8,595 nt of DNA, from positions 1-8,595 of the forward strand of contig JAGQRA010000898.1 of the NCBI GenBank assembly GCA_020425885.1, read 5' to 3'. The notes under the pieces are model-generated. The model saw only the letters and a program-made list of their open reading frames with translations, had not been told where the DNA came from and searched no databases. Numbering within the stretch: position 1 is the first letter of the stretch; each line of letters starts with the position of its first letter. Both the position numbers and the translations under genes were made by a program. This document shows, piece by piece, positions 5,981 to 8,595 of this stretch. This DNA comes from Planctomycetota bacterium (GTDB taxonomy: Bacteria > Planctomycetota > UBA1135 > UBA2386).

Positions 5981-8173
5981 TCAGCGATCAATCGTGACCC
6001 GCAACCCGGCCGTCAACGCCCCGAGCCCCAGGTATGCCCCGCCGGGGTCGACCGCCGCACCCTGCAGGTAGATGTCGAGGCCTTGGAACGATGGCGAGGG
6101 CGGCAACGGCATCGCGAAACGCGCCATGCCGCGCGCGTTCGCCATCAGCGCGACGAAGGTCACCGGCATGACGAGCGCGGTGCAGCCGCCGGGCAGCGGC
6201 GAGTTGGCTGCGTTGAAGCCGAGGACCAGGAAGACGAGGCCGCCGGGCCGGAGCGAACTGGCCTGCACCTCGAAGTGGTCGTTGCCGCTGACGGCCAGGC
6301 CGGCAGCCGCCAACGCCGGCGTGCCGAACGAACCCTCGCAACCAGCGCCGTAGTCGACGGCACCCGCCGCCGAGGTCTGACCGAGCAGCCAGGTATCGTG
6401 CCCACCTTCGCCGCCGAACAGCAGCGTGCGATGCGTGGCCGGGTCATGGGCCACCGGCGTGATCCGCTTCGGCCACGGCTGCGGCGCCGTGATCACGCGT
6501 GCGGTCCACTGCGCGCCATTCCACTCCCAGACGTCGTTGCGACCGACCGGGACGGCGAACGTCAGGTGGTAGTAGCCGCCGACGAGCAATGTGGTCTGCG
6601 TGGCGGTGTCGAACACGAGCCCGTGACCGGCGCGGCCGGGCGGCAGCGGCACGCCCACGATCGCGGTCCAGTTGCTGCCGTTCCATTGCCAATGATCGCC
6701 GAGCACGGGCGGCAGCAGGTAGTCGCCGCCACCGAACAGCACCGTCACGTTGCGCTGCGGATCGAAGCTCATCGCGTGGTTCTTGCGCCGCGGCGGGACC
6801 AGGCTCGGACTCCGTTGCTGCCAATTGGTGCCGTCCCATTCCCAGGTGTCATCGAGCAGTCCGCCGGAACCCTGACCGCCGTACAGCACGACGCGACCGC
6901 GCGTGGAATCGCCGGCCATCGCGGCGGCGCTGCGCGCCGGGGGCGATACGGCCGGCGCCGCCTGCAGCCAGTTGCTGCCATCCCAGAGCCAGGTATCGGC
7001 GCCAGGCGAGGGCAGCGCACCACCGAACAGCAGCACTTGGCGACTCGCCGGGTCGAACGCCAGCGCAGCGTCGTTGCGCGCCGACGGTTGGCTGGCGGCG
7101 TCGCGGTGCATCCAGGTGCCGGTCCGATGCACCCAGGTCTCGGTGATCGAGGCGGTCGCGGAGTCGAACATCACGATCTCACCGCGTTCGGGATCGTCGA
7201 CGAGCCGGTGGGCCCCGCGCAGTCCAGGATCGATGGCGGGCGCGGCGACCTGCCAGCTCGCACCGTCATAGGTCCAGGTCTTCGAGCCGTGATTGCGATC
7301 CTCGAACTGGACCATCTCGCCGCGCACGCTGTCGTAGCACATCTCGTGCGTGGGCCCGGTCTCGGGGGCGGCGAGGCCGATCGCCACCCGCGTCCACGCG
7401 GTGCCATCCCATTCCCAGGTGTCGTCGTATCCGACCGGCGTGTCGATGCCGCCGAACAGGACCGTCACCTGTCGCCGCGCATCGTAGGCCATCGCGTGGT
7501 TCATGCGTCGCGCCGGGCGCGTCGCGGGGAATCGCTGCGCCCAGTTGCTGCCGTTCCACTCCCAGGTCTCGTCCAGTCTGCCACCGCCGCTGCCGATGCC
7601 GCCGAACATCACCGCGGTCGCGCGCGATTCGTCGTAGGCGAGGGTGTGGCGTTCGCGCACCGGCGGCGAGGTGACGGGAAACAGCTGCGTCCAGTTGGTG
7701 CCGTCGTACTCCCAGGTGTCGTCGAGCGGGAAGCTGGCGTTGCCGCCGAACATCAGCACGCGCTGCCGAACGGTGTCGTAGGTCATCGCCGTGTACGAAC
7801 GCCACGACGGCGCCGTCGCGGTCGCGACCTGCGTCCAGCTGCTGCCGTCCCACTCCCAGGTGTCGCCGATCGGTCCGCCGCCCAGGCTCTGCCCGGCGAA
7901 CAGCACCGTCACCCCGCGGCCCGGGTCATGGGCGTAGCCGGGGAAGTAGCGCGTCCCCATCGGGTTGGCGGTGACGCGTTGCCGCCAGGTGGCACCATCC
8001 CACTCCCAGGTCTCGCCGCCGAACACCATGACGGTTCGCGAACGTGCCACGTCGAAGGCGAGCGCGGTGCCGACGCCCGAGCCGAGGCGCGGCGGCGTCC
8101 GCCATTCGAACTGCTGCGCGGCGATGGAGGTGCAGGCGATGAGGGCAGATGTCCAGGCATGAGATCGGAACAC
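5981..8173 (-). CDS. Secreted kelch-like repeat protein with shared C-terminal domain
   Basis: A 730-residue protein read from GTG 8173. That start gives a compact signal peptide (MFRSHAWTSALIACTSIAA, cleavage before QQFEW) and follows a -10-like box by seven bases. The frame extends to an ATG at 8275, but the added 34 residues are Arg-rich and would bury the signal peptide. Residues 54-598 hold 12 kelch-like repeats of about 45-54 residues. Each has a helix-like turn segment, a strand such as VTVLFGG, then DTWEWDGTNW. Repeats 6 and 7 are degenerate and repeat 12 is short. The likely fold is one or two beta-propellers with 12 blades in total, used for binding protein or carbohydrate outside the cytoplasm. 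Residues 607-728 form a separate domain starting YGAGC, also found in the next gene. I see no catalytic motif. The 5' intergenic region carries a long inverted repeat that could control it. Confidence 0.85.
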   Translation of the reverse strand: MFRSHAWTSALIACTSIAAQQFEWRTPPRLGSGVGTALAFDVARSRTVMVFGGETWEWDGATWRQRVTANPMGTRYFPGYAHDPGRGVTVLFAGQSLGGGPIGDTWEWDGSSWTQVATATAPSWRSYTAMTYDTVRQRVLMFGGNASFPLDDTWEYDGTNWTQLFPVTSPPVRERHTLAYDESRATAVMFGGIGSGGGRLDETWEWNGSNWAQRFPATRPARRMNHAMAYDARRQVTVLFGGIDTPVGYDDTWEWDGTAWTRVAIGLAAPETGPTHEMCYDSVRGEMVQFEDRNHGSKTWTYDGASWQVAAPAIDPGLRGAHRLVDDPERGEIVMFDSATASITETWVHRTGTWMHRDAASQPSARNDAALAFDPASRQVLLFGGALPSPGADTWLWDGSNWLQAAPAVSPPARSAAAMAGDSTRGRVVLYGGQGSGGLLDDTWEWDGTNWQQRSPSLVPPRRKNHAMSFDPQRNVTVLFGGGDYLLPPVLGDHWQWNGSNWTAIVGVPLPPGRAGHGLVFDTATQTTLLVGGYYHLTFAVPVGRNDVWEWNGAQWTARVITAPQPWPKRITPVAHDPATHRTLLFGGEGGHDTWLLGQTSAAGAVDYGAGCEGSFGTPALAAAGLAVSGNDHFEVQASSLRPGGLVFLVLGFNAANSPLPGGCTALVMPVTFVALMANARGMARFAMPLPPSPSFQGLDIYLQGAAVDPGGAYLGLGALTAGLRVTIDR
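5990..6355 (-). other. Shared C-terminal domain, copy in the kelch-like protein
   Basis: Residues 607-728, beginning YGAGC. It has predicted beta strands (GGLVFLVLGFN, VTFVALMANA), the motif FAMPLP and a GLDIYLQ strand. Only two Cys are present (C612, C664), probably a disulfide. The same layout occurs in the 346-residue neighbour. Confidence 0.6.
6380..8014 (-). repeat. Array of 12 kelch-like coding repeats, period about 134-161 bases
   Basis: On the plus strand the repeats show as recurring CCCAGGT-type blocks near 8000, 7851, 7708, 7556, 7410, 7272, 7130, 6985, 6836, 6685, 6524 and 6390. They encode [DE]TWEW[DN]G..W. Repeats 2-5 and 8-11 are well kept. Repeat 6 has KTWTYDGASW with the preceding Gly-Gly replaced, and repeat 7 has ETWVHRTGTW. 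Sequence divergence at DNA level shows they are old rather than recent tandem copies. Confidence 0.85.
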
Positions 8174-8180
8174 GTTCCCA

Positions 8181-8186
8181 AGTGTA
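8181..8186 (-). promoter_or_regulatory. Putative -10 box (TACACT) directly before the kelch gene start
   Basis: TACACT reads on the minus strand and ends seven bases before the GTG at 8173, so the transcript would begin at or next to the start codon. A TTGCCG at 8212-8207 is a possible -35 but with a 20-base spacer, longer than usual. No Shine-Dalgarno sequence is present. Confidence 0.4.
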
Positions 8187-8206
8187 GCGACCGCGCGAGG
8201 AGTCGC

Positions 8207-8258
8207 CGGCAACGGGTTCGTCTGGCTCTCACTCCTACAATGCCGGTACCCGTTGCCG
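8207..8258. promoter_or_regulatory. 11-bp perfect inverted repeat in the divergent intergenic region, possible operator
   Basis: CGGCAACGGGT at 8207-8217 is the exact reverse complement of ACCCGTTGCCG at 8248-8258, with a 30-base spacer. Arm centres are 41 bp apart, close to four helical turns. The left arm overlaps the position expected for the -35 of the kelch promoter. The spacer holds a plus-strand TACAAT (8236-8241) that looks like a -10 box. A dimeric regulator or looping is possible; an RNA stem-loop is the alternative. Confidence 0.45.
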
Positions 8259-8360
8259 AATCTCCTCGAGCGCATGGAAGCTCACGGTCGCGACGTTGCT
8301 CCCTGGCCGACGCGGCTCCGCCATCGTGAGATTGCCACACCCTCCGCCACCCGGAACCCG

Positions 8361-8366
8361 TATCCT
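8361..8366 (+). promoter_or_regulatory. Putative -10 box (TATCCT) for the right-edge gene
   Basis: TATCCT lies 43 bases before the ATG at 8410 and sits in the loop of a short dyad (ACCCG 8356-8360 with CGGGT 8368-8372). The nearest -35-like element, TTGCCA at 8332-8337, has a 23-base spacer, which is too long for a standard promoter, so this is weak. Confidence 0.3.
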
Positions 8367-8409
8367 CCGGGTCCTGGAGTCCGTCCCCGCACCAAGCCCC
8401 TTGATCGAA

Positions 8410-8595
8410 ATGCGAGTCATCCTCACCGCCATGTTCCTCACAGCTCCGGGCCTCGTCGCCCAGAGCACGATCGCCCTGACCGCAGCCACGCCGATCTCGG
8501 TGCTGACGAGTGAGGCCGGGGCCAACACGACGTTCGGCACGGTCGCCCAGAACACCACGATCGGCTACTGTCCCAACTCGGGGTCGTTGTCGACG
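8410..8595 (+). CDS. N-terminal part of an exported protein, function unknown (3' end outside window)
   Basis: An open frame from ATG 8410 runs to the last base (62 codons) with no stop. It starts with a signal peptide: MRVILTAMFLTAPGLVA, with likely cleavage at VA|QS. The mature part seen so far is rich in Thr, Ser, Ala and Asn (for example EAGANTTFGTVAQNTTIGYC), typical of a secreted beta-rich protein, with one Cys at residue 54. The signal peptide and its Ala-Gln junction match those of other genes in the window, which supports this frame over the overlapping ones. The gene is divergent from the kelch gene and shares a 236-base intergenic region with it. The family cannot be named from so little. 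Confidence 0.6.
   Translation, partial: MRVILTAMFLTAPGLVAQSTIALTAATPISVLTSEAGANTTFGTVAQNTTIGYCPNSGSLST

Noticed and set aside
8174..8275. Kelch gene starting at ATG 8275
   Set aside because: It would add 34 polar, Arg-rich residues before the signal peptide, and covers the inverted repeat and promoter-like box. GTG 8173 fits better.
6083..8329. A 748-codon open frame on the plus strand, antisense to the kelch-like gene
   Set aside because: It is rich in Arg, His, Ala and Gly with no domain or signal peptide. Long antisense frames arise in GC-rich genes with strong third-position bias, and the minus-strand reading has clear kelch repeats.
8253..8513. Small plus-strand frame of 86 codons downstream of TACAAT
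   Set aside because: It has a TTG start and Pro/Arg-rich composition, and overlaps the signal-peptide gene at 8410 in another frame.

Overview
The window is GC-rich and bacterial. It is packed with genes for secreted or envelope proteins: eight protein-coding genes, two of them cut by the window edges, and no RNA genes, insertion sequences or CRISPR arrays that I can see. The best guess for the host is a member of Planctomycetota, of the marine type that carries many secreted kelch-like proteins. This rests on the two minus-strand secreted proteins, which share a C-terminal domain starting at GAGC that I associate from memory with that phylum. It also rests on the run of signal peptides predicted to be cleaved just before glutamine. 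It is an inference, not a database result.

Left half, plus strand. First comes the C-terminal end of a polytopic membrane protein. Nine bases later starts an extended-SDR sugar-nucleotide epimerase of the CDP-paratose 2-epimerase (RfbE/tyvelose epimerase) type, with Phe where these enzymes normally have the catalytic Tyr. Next is a small exported protein with a secretin-N-like domain and a coiled-coil tail. It is followed by a three-helix membrane-anchored SGNH hydrolase, probably facing the periplasm. The last two plus-strand genes overlap by one base: an outer-membrane beta-barrel protein resembling DUF6662, and a small monohaem c-type cytochrome lipoprotein. Epimerase, SGNH hydrolase and membrane protein would fit synthesis or modification of surface polysaccharide. 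Barrel and cytochrome look like a functional pair.

Right half, minus strand. Two secreted proteins lie in tandem, converging on the cytochrome gene with only 10 bases between the stop codons. The upstream one is a 730-residue kelch-like protein with 12 repeats of about 45-54 residues and a C-terminal domain. The downstream one, 346 residues, has a different N-terminal domain and a diverged, Cys-rich version of the same C-terminal domain.

Right edge. A 236-base divergent intergenic region separates the kelch gene from a plus-strand gene for another exported protein, truncated by the window. It holds an 11-bp perfect inverted repeat and -10-like boxes. Two starts in the window (378 and 8173) have a TANNNT box ending 6-7 bases before the start codon, which suggests leaderless transcripts. 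Two others (1603 and 5806) have good Shine-Dalgarno sequences, so both initiation modes seem to be in use.
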